In this document: positions 33,880 to 46,865 of the stretch, in pieces
How the letters are laid out: the number at the start of each line of letters is the position of its first letter
How positions within the stretch are numbered: position 1 is the first letter of the stretch
NCBI GenBank assembly: GCA_963691655.1
Contig: OY829329.1
Location: 14,708,708 to 14,772,707 of the forward strand
DNA length: 64,000 nt
From: Toxonevra muliebris
Taxonomy: Eukaryota > Arthropoda > Insecta > Diptera > Pallopteridae
Reading direction: 5' to 3'
Made by a program: the position numbers and the translations under genes
Notes under the pieces: model-generated
Told to the model about the DNA's origin: nothing
Seen by the model: only the letters and a program-made list of their open reading frames with translations
Database searches by the model: none

Positions 33880-36590
33880 CAGAATCCGGACCAAACTCCA
33901 GACCAAACATTATAGATCCAAAATTTAACCAAAGAAATCACTAAAATTCAGACAAAATTTAGATTTGAAATAAAACAAAAATAAGACCAAAATTGACATC
34001 AAAATCTAGACCAAGTGTTGACTAAAATTCAGACCGAATTAGGACAAAATTTAGACCGAAGCATAGGCAAAAAAATACAGACTAATATTCAGACTCAAAT
34101 CAGATCAAAATTTAAAGCAAAACTCAGATCAAATCGAACAAAATTTAAACTGTAACGCAGACTAAAAACCAAGCTTATATTCAGACCCAATTTAGATCAA
34201 AATTCCTATGAAAATTCAGATCAAAATTAAGACCGAAATTCAGACGTTATTTAGACTAAAATTCGATCTAAAATTCTGACCGGAGTTCAACCCAAAATTT
34301 TAATCAAATTCCAACCAAAACCAGATAGAAACTTACACCAAAAAGGATACCGAATTCAGACCAGAAATCAGATAGAAATTGACACCAATCTTAGACCCAA
34401 ATCAGATCAAAACTCAGACAAATATTTAGACTAAGTAGAAACTAAATTCAAATCAGAATCAAAATGGAATTCAGATATAAATTCAGACCAGAATTTAGAC
34501 CAAAACTAAGACTTACAGGAGAGTAGAAATCAGACACGAAATCAAGTCAAACTCAGACCCAAAGTATCTCAAAATAAATCTTAATTTAAACCAAAAACGA
34601 AACCACAGTTCAGATCAAAATTTGGACTACAAATCCAGTCGAAACTAAGACTAGTAGAAGAATCAAGTTCGGACCACAAATCAGATTAAAATTAAAATTA
34701 GAGTCAGACCCAAACTAACATCGAAACCTAGACCAAGTGTAGACCAAAATTCATTCCGAATTCGGACAAAATTTAGACCAAAGTTCAGATCGAATCTCAG
34801 ACCGAAAAAAACAGAATAATATTCAGACCCAATTTAAATCAAAATTGAGACAAAAATTTAGACCAAAATTCAGACCAAAACCCAGACTTAAATTTATACC
34901 TAAACTCAGACTTAAATTTAGACCTAAACTCAGACTAAAATTTAGTTGAAAAGTAAAGCCTGAATTCAGATAAATCAGATCAAAGCTCAGGCTGATAAGA
35001 GATCAAGTTCAGACCACAAATCTAAGCGAAGCAATTTTAGACCAAAAATTTAGACCTAAATCAAACCGAAACTCAGAGTAATAGAAGATAAAGTTCGGAC
35101 CTTAACCCAAATCAAACAGAAAATTAGACTTAAATTCCAACCAAAAATAAAATCACAATTTATATCAAAATTCAGATCGAAATCCAGACCAATGGAGGAT
35201 CAAGCTCAGACGAAAAATCCAATCGAAATTCAAACTAAAGTTTGACCCAAATCAGAACGAAACTCAGACTTAAATTTAGACTAATTATACCAAGAACTAT
35301 ACTCAAACCAAAATCAAAGCGGAATTCAGACCAAAATTTAAGTCAAGATTCAAACCAAAAAGAAACCAAAAATCGGACAGAAATTTTAAACAAAAACTCA
35401 AACAAAAAATAGACCACAAATCAGACCAAAATTCAAATTAAAATCAGACCGAATCTTGGACTAAAACCCGAACCCAAAGGGGATCAAACTCAATCTCAAA
35501 TCAAATTGAAACCAAAACTAATACTTTAAGGAGAGGAAGTCCACAAAATGAAACTAAACTCAGATTAAAATTGAAAGTTAATTCAAAACTGAAATTTAAT
35601 CGACTTTAGACCTAGGCAAAACGAAGCCTAAATTCATATCAACACTTTAACCAAGAATAGACCAAAACGATATAAAATTCAGGCAAAAAATCGAACCGAA
35701 ATTCAAATCAAAATTTAAATAAAAAATCAGCCCAAAACTGGACCACGAGAAGACCAACTTCAAAGCAGTTCAAAATTTAATCAAAACTAACGTCAAAAGG
35801 AAAATATATTCGAACCCAAAGACAAACCGAATTTCAACCAAAATTTAAAATAAAGGAGACCAAACTCGCATTAAAATGTGGACCGAAGCATCAATCCAAA
35901 TTTAGACCGAAAACCATGTCAAAACCAGACCACAAAATCAGATTTAAATGAGACCGAATTCAAGCAAGAAATCGAGTCGAAAATCAGATAAAAATTTAAA
36001 TAAAAATTCGGACTAAACATGGATTAAGAGAGACTAAATTTAAACCAAAAATAATAATAATGAAAATTCAAACTAAAATTTAGTCTAAAGTAACATCGAA
36101 CGACACCAAATTTTAGACAAAAAATCGAACCGAAATTAAGATCAAAATTCAAATAAAAAATCGGACCAAATATGGACCAAAAGAAAATCAAATGTAAACC
36201 AAAAATTAGGTAAAAATTCAAACCAAAATGTAATCTTATCTAACATCAAACGAGACCAAATTTAGGCAAAAAATCCAACCGAAATCCAGATCAAAATTTA
36301 AAAAAAAAAATAGTATCAAATATGGACCAAGAGAAGACCAAACTCAAACCAAAAAGCAAGTTAAAATTCAGGCCAAAATTTAATCAATAAAAACATCAAA
36401 AAAGAGAACAAATTCAGATCTAAAATCAAACCAAATTTCGACCAAAATGAACACCAAAAAGGGACTAAAATCGAATCAAAATGTTAACCGAAACTTTGAC
36501 CAAAATTCAAACCAAAAACCAGGCCCAAAACAAATCAGATTTGAAAACTAATCAAACAAAGTCAAGCTGACCAAAAACCAATATTATACT
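33880..36590 (-). repeat. ~12-bp satellite, inverted array M1
   Basis: Same satellite as P1-P4, now reading TTCAGACCAAAATTTAGACC on the + strand, so the orientation has flipped relative to all arrays before 30.3 kb. Toward 35.9-36.5 kb a longer phrase recurs (ACCAAATATGGACCAAGAG, AACATCAAACGAGACC, AAAAATCGAACCGAAATTC), a fading higher-order unit of about 150 bp. A G-rich tract (GTGGGGGAGGGGGGG) follows the array end. Confidence 0.88.
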
Positions 36591-36599
36591 CCCTGGCGT

Positions 36600-37175
36600 G
36601 GGGGAGGGGGGGACTCAAAGCTTTTTCGTAAGTTTGAAGAGCTTGAAGTTTTTTTTTTTTTTGTTTAAAGTCGGTTATTGTTTTATTTATACTTAGAAAA
36701 AAGAAAAAAAAATAATACTTTTTTCTAAAAAGCTTTTGTATTGAATTATGTTAGAGGAAAAAAGCTTTTCGAAAGCTTGAAGAGCTTAAAGTTAAAAAAA
36801 AAGTCTGTCACTGTTTTATCTATACTATGTACTTAAAAAAAAGGGGAAAAAAATGGTACAAAATTTCGATTACTTGTTTCAAAGAAGCTTAAAAAGCTTT
36901 TTCATTGAATTATGTTTGAGAAAAAAAGCTTTTCGTAAGCTTGAAAAGCCTACATTTTTATTTTGTTTGAGGTTCGTCTCTGTTTTATTTATTCTAAGTA
37001 CTTAGAAAAAATAAAAACAAATGGTACAAAATTTCGATTACTTGTTTCAAAGCTTAAAAAGCTTTTTCATTGAATTATGTTCGAGAAACAAAGCTTTTCG
37101 TAAGCTTGCAGAGCCTACATTTTTTTGTTTTGTTTTTTGAGGTCCGTCACTGTTCCGTTTATTCTAAGTAATTAG
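36600..37175. repeat. ~160-bp AAGCTT-rich tandem repeat
   Basis: Four imperfect units begin near 36620, 36762, 36928 and 37090, with AAAAGCTTTTCGTAAGCTTG, an A+T middle, GTCCGTCACTGTT, TTATTCTAAGTACTTAGAAA and ATTTCGATTACTTG. In reverse the GTCCGTCACTG piece is CAGTGACGGAC, like the hAT-type ends at 30467 and 60601, so the repeat may be built from element termini. Confidence 0.75.
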
Positions 37176-38255
37176 AAAAAAGAAAACTATTACTAAATTT
37201 CTATTACTGGTTTCTAAAAATATTTTGGAAATATATTTGCAATCAGCAAACACACAAACCTCGAACAACATATCACATTTTTAATGACAGAGTTGTAAAA
37301 ATATATAAATTTGCTAAAAAAAAAAATTACACTTTTTTATTATAATCCTGCGATATAAAGACAGGGCGTTTTATTAATATCTTACTTAGCAAATGTAAAA
37401 AATATTAATTTTTCCTTTTTTTTTTTTTTTTTGTGTGCATGACATACATAAATTGCGCAATAAATTTTATACGTTTTTCGGCATTAAAATCATCCTACAA
37501 AGTCATTAATGTTGCACATGCGACGATGAAGACAACTCAAGCGATATTCCCGAGGTTTCGAGTATGTGTTTTAAGTAAATTGTCATTATTCATTGCACAT
37601 CGTCGCATTTATTAGGATTAAAATATTTTGTAGCCATATATAAGTAAGTAAGTATGAATGTATATGTGTGTAAGTATGTCTCATTCCAGTTGCATGAGTT
37701 TGCAAAGATTTAATGCGGGTAGCTGTGTACTTCTTAGATAAAATATGTATACAAAATGCATAGAAAAGAAGCTATGTGATTTACTTATCAGAAAAGAGAA
37801 TAAAGAACAATGTGCATGCAATGAGTTAAATCACAAAGTAAGAAAATATGGCGTATACATATATGAAACGAACAATAGATTTGCTATGCTGCAGGGGTTT
37901 TAGTATTCAAGCTTCCTTTAAGCTTTCGAATGTAAAATTATTTGTAATGCCAAATCATCACTAGTAGTTTAAATTTTATTCCTTTCAACATAATTCACTA
38001 TTAAACACAATGTTGCTTGCGATTGCTTTTGTTATTATTATTATAGCGAACTTTTTAACGATCCTCCATTCATAAAATTATATTTTTATAGTTTTTTATA
38101 TGTAAATATGTAAATTTTCTCTTTGATTCTGAAATTTTGTGATTCATTTGTTGCTTAAATTGTGCTCACAATTGTATTAAAAAAGTATTAAATATTATAA
38201 ATTTCTCAGTGTTTATGGGTAATTAAAACTTTGAGATTGCAAAATGAATGAAAAA
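37176..38255. other. AT-rich spacer
   Basis: Nothing coding. ATGCGACGATG near 37517 and CATCGTCGCAT near 37599 form an exact 11-bp inverted repeat about 70 bp apart. A T run lies at 37417-37433. Confidence 0.5.
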
Positions 38256-39744
38256 CAGTAATTTCCGCTTAACTGCATCTGGTGCAATTAACCAAAAAAT
38301 GCAATTTATCGAAAAATTTGAGTAAAAAACGAAAAATTTGTGAAATTTTTCTCTGTGGGATTGAAAATTTAATGAAATACAGTAGTTTCCGCTTAATTGC
38401 ATTTGGTGCAATTAACCGGAAAATGTAATTAATCGAAAAATTTGAGTATATTTTTAATTAAAAACGTAAAATTTGTGAGACTTTTCTCTGTGGGATTGAA
38501 AATTTAATGAAATACAGTAGTTTCCGCTTAATTGCATCTGGTGCAATTGATCGGAAAATGCAATCAATCAAAAAATTTGAGTATGTATTGGACAAAAAAC
38601 GTAAAATTTTTGATAATTTTCTCTGTGGGATTGAAAATTTAATGAAATACAGTAGTTTCCGCTTAATTGCATCTTGTGAAATTAACTAAAAAATGCAATC
38701 AATCGAAAAATTTGAGTATGTATTGGACAAAAAACGTAAAATTTTTGATAATTTTCTCTGTGGGATTGAAAATTTAATGAAATACAGTAGTTTCCGCTTA
38801 ATTGCATTTGGTGCAGTTAACCGGAAAATGTAATTAATCGAAAAATTTGAGTAGGTATTGGACAAAAAACGTAAAATTTTTGATAATTTTCTCTGTGGGA
38901 TTGAAGATTTAATGAAATACAGTAGTTTCCGCTTAATTGCATTTGGTGCAGTTAACCGGAAAATGCAATTAATCGAAAAATTTGAGTATATTTTTAATTA
39001 AAAACGTAAAATTTGTGGAACTTTTCTCTCCGGGATTGAAAATTTAATGAAATACAGTAGTTTCCCCTTAATTGCATTTGGTGCAATTAACCGGAAAATG
39101 CAATTAATCGAAAAATTTGAGTATATTTTTAATTAAAAACGTAAAATTTGTGGAACTTTTCTCTCCGGTATTGAAAATTTAATGAAATACAGTAGTTTCC
39201 GCTTAATTGCATTTGGTGCAATTAACCGGAAAATGCAATTAATCGAAAAATTTGAGTATATTTTTAATTAAAAACGTAAAATTTGTGGAACTTTTCTCTC
39301 CGGTATTGAAAATTTAATGAAATACAGTAGTTTCCGCTTAATTGCATTTGGTGCAATTAACCGGAAAATGCAATTAATCGAAAAATTTGAGTATATTTTG
39401 AATTAAAAACGTAAAATTTGAGAACATTTTTTCTGTGGGATTGAAATTTTAATGAAATACAGTAATTTTCGCTTAATTGTATCTTGTGCAATTAACTAAA
39501 AAAATGCAATCAATCGAAAAATTTGAGTATTTATTGGACAAAAAACGTAAAATTTTTGATAATTTCTTCTGTGGGGTTGAAAATTTAATGAAATACAGTA
39601 GTTTTCGCTTGATTGCATTTGGTGCAATTAACCGGAAAATGCAATAAATCGAAAAATTTGTGTATATTTTGAAAAACGTTAAATTTTCGGAGCAATGAAG
39701 CATGAAATGCAATTTGAAGGGGATCAATTAACCGGAGATCACTG
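38256..39744. mobile_element. 135-bp tandem array bounded by pogo/Tigger-like ends
   Basis: Eleven copies; AATGAAATACAGTAGTTTCC starts at 38371, 38506, 38641, 38776, 38911, 39046, 39181, 39316, 39451 and 39587, almost exactly 135 bp apart. Each unit has a dyad, TTAATTGCA-TTTGG-TGCAATTAA. The block opens with CAGTAATTTCCGCTTAACTG at 38256 and closes so that its reverse strand reads CAGTGATCTCCGGTTAATTG from 39744. These ends resemble pogo/Tigger terminal repeats (CAGT, CGCTTA, TGC), from memory. No transposase is present. Confidence 0.7.
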
Positions 39745-40594
39745 TCTGTACGTACTTAGTACTTAGTTTAAGCATTTAACATATATTTGAAAATGAAATA
39801 TTAAATAATGAAAATTTGGTATAGGCACAGTAGAAGGCAAATATAACGAACTTTATATTAAACTATTCCACTATTTTTCATTTAAACGCTATCAGTTTTA
39901 ATCCATAAAACAAAATCTTTCCCACTTCCATTTTAATTTCTGTAAATTACCTCCTAATAACAGTTTTGATCACTTCCTTCCAGAGCTCTTCAAAACAACT
40001 ATGTCCTCTTACCAAATTGATATAAACACATTAAAGTCTCCAGTTTTTGTATTTATTTATATATTTTTTGAAGTGGTCTTGATATAAAATGTTTATAACA
40101 ATTACTTATTTTTCTTTATTTTTATTGCAATGCACAGGCATATAAAAAAAAGTAGAAAAAAATCTTAATCAAGACGCAATATGCTTTTAAAAGTTTATGG
40201 CAAGTTAAATTCCTCATACAATAATTCAAACAACCAACATTCAGCACTCATAATATGTTAAAAGGAAACGCAAAATTTTGTAAAAAAAAAGAAATATAAA
40301 AAATTCAAACTGCACATTTGTTGAGAAACATACATACACATGCATGCAAAAAAGAATATCGGAATTCAATTTCTTGCATGATTTCATATAAAAATTATAG
40401 AAATGCTGCGTATAGTCCCAGTGCCGCAGTTGCCGTAGTAGAAGGTAGAAAGATACCTAAGCTAATATTACTATTACTTTTCTAACAGTATACAAATATA
40501 ATTTTTTTTTTATAGATTTTTACAAATGTATGTAAGTACATAAGTACACAGAAAATATTTTTTTATGAATTTCTTTTTTCAAAAGAATTTCTGA
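39745..40594. other. AT-rich spacer
   Basis: No gene or ordered repeat. TATG/CATA words occur near 40330 and 40525. CCCAGTGCCGCAGTTGCCG near 40420 is weakly like a hAT-type end. Confidence 0.5.
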
Positions 40595-42526
40595 TCAAAA
40601 TTAAAAAGAGCAGAACTCAGTCCAGGAATCAAACACTCAGGCTAAAACTCAGACCAAAAATTAGACTAATGTCAAGTTAAAATCAGACGAAAAACCAAAC
40701 CAAAAATTAAACCAAAAATCGGATTTCAAATCACACATCAAATTTTAGACCAAAAGTCAGAACAGAAGCACAGCAAGACTCATCCTAAATCTCACACCAT
40801 TTACAGGTCAAAATTCAGACCAGGAACTGGACAAAAAATGAGTCCAAAATTCCGATAAAAATGTAACTAAAAATCTGACTAAATCTCGACCAAAATCCAC
40901 ACTAAAAATTTGGCCAAAAGCAGATCAAAACACATGTCAAAAATCGGTCAAAATATTAGACCAATGTCAAGTTAAAATCAGACAAATACCAAAACAAAAA
41001 TTAAACCAATTAAACAGAACTTTGGAGTGATTTGGGGCCAAAAGCAATCCTCATTTATTTCAGACCAAATCCAGCTTCATTTTAGACAAAATTCAGTCTC
41101 ATTTTAGATCGAATTCAGACTCATTTTTTTTTTTAAAGTAGACTCAATCCCAATCAAATTCAGACAAACTAAAGACCAAAACAGCGGCGTAAAGCAGGTC
41201 AAATCCAGTGCAAAATTCAAACCTAAATGTAGAGCAAATTTTATTTGAAAAATTAGATTAAAGTTTAGACCAAAATTTAAACCACAAAAGTCTAACCAAA
41301 TTTAGACCAAATCTCAAACATAACTAAGCAAGCAAAATTGAGGCTAAATTACAACGAGAATTCAAACCAAAATCAGATGAAAATATAAACCAAAAATTAT
41401 ACCAAAATCAAGACAAAATTTAGTCTAAAACTCAGACTAAAACTTAATGCAAAATTCACACCAAAAGCAGATCAGAATTTGAACTAAATCATGAACCAAA
41501 GCAGACCGGAATTTCGAGAACAAATTCATGCCAAATTTAGACCAAACTCAAACAAAGGTTCAGATAAAAGTTCTAACCAAAAACTCAGTCCAAAATTAAG
41601 ACCTAAAGTCCAGGCCAAAATTTAGACCAAATCTCAGATAAATCTAAGTAAGAAAAATTCAGACGAAATTAAAACGAAAACTGAAACCAAAATCTAAAAA
41701 AAATCAAACGAAAATTTACACCAGAAATTAGATCAAAATCAGTACAAAATTTAGTCTAAATCTCAGACTAAAACTTAAAGCAGAATTCACATCAATAATA
41801 GACCGAAACTTCAAGAAAAAATTCAACACAAAATTTAGACTAAACTCGAATTAAGATTTGGGTAAAAATTTAGATGAAAATTTAACCTGAAACTCAAAGC
41901 AAAGTTCAGTCTAAAATTTGGACTAATTCTTGGACCACAAGCAGACTAAAATTTGAACCAGAATTCAGCCCAAAATTTTAAGCAAAATTTAAGCCAAAAC
42001 TCAGATGAAATCATGGATCGAAAGCAGATCACATTCTGACCAAACTTGGGCCAGAACTCCAATTAAAATCCAGATCAAAATTCAAATAAAAATCTCGACG
42101 AAAGCCTAGATAGAATAGGCAAATAAAAAAAAAACAAAGTTCAAACCAAAACTTAACCCAAAATTTAAATTTCAAGTCATACCAGAATTTATACCAAAAA
42201 GCTGACTTAATTTATTTCAAAAACCAGAAAAAAATTGGCAACAAAATTCACATTAGAATTTATACCAAAATTCAGACCAGAATCTGCATAATTCGACCCA
42301 AAAGCAGGCAAAATGGCAATCAAATTTAGAAAAATAATCTGGTCAAAACTTAGACTGAAAATCAGATTAAAATCCAGAACAAAATTTAAAAAAAATATCG
42401 GCTAAAGTTTAAACTGAAAGCAAACCCGGATTCATAATAAGGATCCGTCTAAAAATTCAAACCAAAACCAGACCAAAAGACGACCTAATTTAGGCCAAAA
42501 CTCCGACAAAACTTCACAATGTTCGA

Positions 42527-42655
42527 ATGGATTGTTCCAATAAAAGATTCAATAATTCACTGCAGTGAATCACTGCTTAAATGTTTGACTGGAGTACCAC
42601 TTCAATAGGTTCGATTCTCAGATAGAGAAATGAATCCAAGAAAAAAAAAAACAAA
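42527..42655 (+). mobile_element. SINE-like or small insertion in the M2 array
   Basis: About 130 bp that lacks satellite words and splits the array. It contains a perfect 16-bp palindrome, ATTCACTGCAGTGAAT, at 42555-42570, and GGTTCGATTCTCAG at 42608-42621, a good Pol III B-box match. An A run follows (AAAAAAAAAAAC near 42640), as at a SINE tail. A convincing A box was not found. Confidence 0.35.
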
Positions 42656-42829
42656 TTTGACTGCATAAATTAGCCTAAAAGCAGACAAAATTTTAATCAG
42701 ATTTAGACAAAAAACTTGGCCTAAACGTAGACCAAAAATAAGATTAAAATCCAGTCAAGACAAAAGCAAAGAAGAATTTCAACCAAAAATCAATCCAAAA
42801 CTCAAATCAAAACAAGGCCATCATTTAGA

Positions 42830-43065
42830 CCAAAAACTGGTCTAATTTAGACCAAAATTTGGTCTAATTTAGACCAAAAACTGGTCTTCTTTAGACTAAA
42901 AACTGGTCTAATTTAGACCAAAAACTGGTCTACTTTAGACTAAAAACTGGTCTAATTTAGACTAAAAACTGGTCTAATTTAGACCAAAAACTGGTCTACT
43001 TTAGACTAAAAACTGGTCTAATTTAGACTAAAAACTGGTCTAATTTAGACCAAAATTCACACCAT
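42830..43065. repeat. Palindromic higher-order block of the 12-bp satellite
   Basis: About ten dyads GGTCTAATTTAGACC (or GGTCTACTTTAGACT) separated by AAAAACT, period near 22-24 bp. Both orientations of the 12-bp motif are joined head to head in each unit, so the block can form many small hairpins. Confidence 0.85.
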
Positions 43066-43200
43066 AATTCATAATAAATTTCGGACTGAAACTCTGACGA
43101 AAAGCAGATCAAATTACAGAACAAATTTCCCACCAAAATTCAGCCCAAAAGCCTAAGTTAGAATTTAGACCAAATTTTAGACTAAAAATCATTTAGATGA

Positions 43201-44814
43201 AGGAATTAATAAAAAATTCTTTCCTGTGTATATAGCTATATGCATTTGCGAGATTGTGAAAGTATTTGTGTGAGAGTGTGTGCAACCTTCTTTGCAATAT
43301 TGAATATTTACTTCTTTTTTTTATTTTATTTTTTTTCGTACAATAATGATGCAAAAAATTCCATTTATTATGTAGTGAAACCCCATAACATTGATATGCA
43401 CTTCCAATAATATTTTATTGACATTTGAGTCTTCAACAATGAACTATTTGAAAAAAATTTAAATTGCAATTTTTTTTTGTTAGATGTACTCGTGTATGTA
43501 TAAATGTGTGGGTGTATGAGAGTTCATGCAAAATCGTACAATAAAACGTTTTGGATTCAAGATGTGAATGTAAGTGTGTCTGAGAGAGAAAAAGAGAACG
43601 AGAGAGGAAACAGCCCACAATTGAAAAATTCTTCTCTTATACAAAAAAAAAAGAAAAAAAAGAAAAAGAAGTTGAAAGTCAATTTTATTTTGTGTTAAGA
43701 TTTTTATGCGTGGCTGTGTGTGTGTTTGTATGCACATACGTGTGCGTGTAAGAGTGAGAGAGTGAGTGAATGAGTGTCTTCTAAGAAATGATGTTTTTTA
43801 AAGAATTTTTTCTCATACTAAGCCATGAAAAAAAACTTGAATATATAAAAATAAATAAATGCATTAAAGTATTCAAATTTCTAAGCTTTTTTTTATTATT
43901 CATTTTCAAGGTGAATTCGTTTGCTGTGCTCTTCTTCCGCTGTAACATGTGAGTGACATCAAATCAATTATCCATTAGAAAATTGCCTGCATTTGAAGCT
44001 TTACCTTTTTTTTCTTAGCTTTATTTATTTTTGTTTTCGTTTTCTAAACATATCATGCCAAAAATAACGAAGAAAAGTAAAAGTTCATATAGTGATTGTG
44101 CGGGATTCTTGATATTCCATATGCCTCTCTTATATGGCTCTCTTCATACGCCTCCATTTCTCTCTATATCCCATCACCCTACTTCCTGCATGTGTAATAC
44201 TTTACATGTGTCATTTAACAATCACTTGGTTTTCTTCTTGTTGTTTTTTCTTATTTTCTGCTGCCTCTTCAGTTTTTATAATTTTTTTTTTTATCATCAT
44301 CATCAAAATCATCAGCAAAAACATCAACCTCACATTGCATTTGACTTTTACTTTTGGGATATTTTTCCTCTACTCGTATATTGCCTTAAAATTGACTTTG
44401 ATTGATGCTTTTTTTACATTTCAAAGTCGACGTTGCTAAGTGAAGTTACATATATTTTTTTTTTTTTCTACTTCGTTTTTGTTAAAAGCATTTACCCTAA
44501 ATTGACTGTTGTGTTAGAAAGAAAAAAAACTATTTGGCAAGCAAACAAAAACAGGAAACATCCTTTCAATAGATATGAATGGCAGCGGTGGCGTAGGTTA
44601 AGTGACTAAGCTAAAATTTGAATTTTTATAGTTTTATAATAACTTCCGGGACATGCATGACTTCACACTTAGGCAGGCATATTTTTCAAAGTAGAAAGGG
44701 CAAGAAGCTTGATTGTAGGGTTATTCTTTAGTTGAAAAGTGACAAATAGGATCTCAAAAAAACCTGACACAAAAAAATGCTTAGAAATTGTTTAATATCT
44801 CTAAAATAATGCAA
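43201..44814. other. Unique-looking DNA with microsatellites
   Basis: TG/GA-rich patches near 43260, 43500, 43580 and 43715-43770, an AAG/A-rich run near 43644-43672, and T runs near 44285 and 44455. The frames at 44031-44439 are Phe/His/Ile-rich and overlap each other in two frames, which argues against coding. A G+C-richer CAGCGGTGGCGTAGG is near 44583. Confidence 0.5.
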
Positions 44815-46025
44815 AAATTGAAACCAAAAACTCAGGCCAAAATTAGGATCAAAAGTATAACACGAATTTAGATAAAATCTCCACCAAATCCAAGTAAACA
44901 AAGTTGAGACTAAATTAAAATGAAAGTTCAAATCAAAATCAGATCAAAACTCAGACTAAAATTTACATAAAAAATTAAACCAAAATCTGAGCAAAATTTG
45001 GTCTAAAAATTAGACTAAAACTTGAAGCAAAATTTTATCGAAAAATCAGACTAAAACTTGAAGCAAAATTTAGTCTAAAACTTGAAGCAAAATTTGGTCT
45101 AAAACTCAGACTAAAACTTAAAGAAAAATTTGGTCTAAAACTCAGACTAAAACTTATAGCAAAATTTGGTCTAAAACTCAGACTAAAACTTAAAGCAAAA
45201 ATTTTGTCTAAAAATCAGTCTAAAACTTAAAGCAAAAATTTGGTCTAAAACCCAGGCTAAAACTTGAAGCAAAATTTGGTCTAAAACTCAGACTAAAACT
45301 TAAACCAAAATTTGGTCTAAAACTCAGACTAAAACTTGAAGCAAAATTTGATCTAAAACTCAGACTAAAACTTAAAGCAAAATTTTGTCTGAAATTCAGA
45401 CAAAAACATAAAGCAAAATCTGGTCTAAAACTCAGACGAAAACTAAAAGCAAAATTTGGTCTAAAACTCAGACTAAAACTTAAAGCAAAATTTGGTCTAA
45501 AACTCAGACTAAAACTTGAAGCAAAATTTGGTCTAAAACTCAGACTAAAACTTAAGTCGAAATTTATATAAAAAAAGATCAAAATTTAATCTAAGTCTTG
45601 AACCAAAACTTAAAGCAAAATTCACATCAAAAAAAGATTAAAATTTTAATCTAAATCTTGGACCAAAAACAGGCCGAAACTTTGAGAAAAAGTTCATGTC
45701 AAAATTTAGATCAAAGTTAAACTAAGGTTCAGATAAAAATTCCGCTCAAAACTCTAAGCAAAATTCAGTCTTAAATTTTGATCGATTCTTGGTCCACAAG
45801 CAGACTAAAATTTAGACCAGCATTTAATCCAAAATTCAAAGAAAAATTCAGACTAATATTTAAATGAAATCGTGGATTGAACGCAGGCCATATTTTAGCT
45901 AAAACTTGGACCAAAAATCTGATTAAAATTCTGGCTAAAATTCAGATAAAAATCTAGACAAAAGACTAGATCAAAAGCAAAAAAGAAAACCAACTTTAGA
46001 CCAAAAACAATTCAAGTCGAAATAG
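44815..46025 (-). repeat. ~12-bp satellite array M3 with 36-bp higher-order unit
   Basis: From about 45000 to 45560 a regular 36-bp unit, AAAGCAAAATTTGGTCTAAA plus ACTCAGACTAAAACTT, repeats about 13-15 times. It combines one GGTCT and one AGACT word, so opposite orientations are fused. Because 36 is a multiple of three, the minus strand stays open for 120 codons with the repeating peptide LSFRPNFALSFS. Flanks are ordinary degenerate satellite. Confidence 0.88.
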
Positions 46026-46439
46026 GTTTTTTAAAGTCTAAAAGGTTTTTGGCGTTAGAAAACGTACTTAGCTAGCAACTATAGCACCGATAATTGAGAC
46101 GCGTGTCTACGAACTTTATCATCTTTGAGAGTAATAGTAAATAGTAAAACCATAGCACGGTTTTAGAAAAAGTAGAGAATGTCCAGATTCCATCATATGA
46201 AAAATGGGCTTTGTAATCACAAAAGCCGGGAAGATATTCCGCGCAGACACAGAGAGGAAAGACAAGCCTGTAGAAGCGCCTTAAAAACTACCACCGGAAA
46301 TACCAAGACTGTTGGTGGCGAAGCATTAACGCCTTCACAGTCACTGAACTCTTTAGAGGCGAAAAAAATTCGTGCCAATTATGCGTCGTGGCCCCTGCAT
46401 CTAAAAATAATAACTTTACCTAATCTAATATAGTCTAAT
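46026..46439. other. G+C-richer unique segment
   Basis: More balanced in base content than its neighbours (GAGACGCGTGTCTACG, ATTCCGCGCAGACACAGAG, ACTGTTGGTGGCGAAGC). An 84-codon frame at 46179-46433 contains RREERQACRSALKTTTG but no domain I recognise. It may be a decayed element or single-copy DNA. Confidence 0.4.
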
Positions 46440-46865
46440 GTTTTTTGGGTCGCTATCCGAATCTTTGGTCAAAATTTATTAACACAAAATGGCGACCAAC
46501 AGCTTCTTAGTTATCGAATCTGTCTAAAAATGCTTACTCGGGCGTTTTTGGGGTCGCTGAATCCAAATTTTTGGTAAAAATGTCCCCTTCAAAATGGCAA
46601 CCAAAAATTTTGATATATGCAACCAATCTTTGGTCGAAATTTAAATTCAAATGCGCCCAACGAATGAATCAGGCTAAAAATTCTTACTCGGAAGTTTTTG
46701 GAGTCGCTGAATCCGAATATTTGGTCAAAATTAAAAAATTCAAAATAGAGGCATCAAAATCGCGGCCAGAAAATTTTTAAGTAAACTAATTTGGCTGAAA
46801 ATGCTCACTCAAAGGTTTTCGGGGTCAAAACTTAAAAATTCTCGGAAGTTTTTACCGAATCTGAA
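46440..46865 (+). repeat. ~110-150-bp GGGTCGCTGAATCC repeat
   Basis: Four imperfect units start near 46445, 46552, 46696 and 46815, with TTACTCGGGCGTTTTTGGGG, TCGCTGAATCCGAATATTTG, GTCAAAATTT and AAAATGGCGACCAAC. Units vary in length and are diverged. Confidence 0.7.

Larger units (their letters stand above)
40595..43200 (-). repeat. ~12-bp satellite, inverted array M2
   Basis: CAGACCAAAATTTAGACC-type words over 2.6 kb, in the same orientation as M1. It is interrupted at about 42527-42655 by unrelated DNA and ends in a cluster of perfect dyads at 42830-43065. No coding sequence. Confidence 0.88.

Noticed and set aside
44031..44439. Two overlapping 100-124-codon frames
   Set aside because: Different frames of the same T/CAT-rich DNA are both open; residues are Phe/His/Ile-rich with no domain.
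45220..45582. 120-codon minus-strand repeat protein (SFRPNFALSFSL)
   Set aside because: Explained by the 36-bp satellite period; units differ without sign of codon constraint by eye.
46179..46433. 84-codon plus-strand frame in a G+C-richer segment
   Set aside because: No domain recognised. It may be a decayed element fragment, but the evidence is too thin to call.
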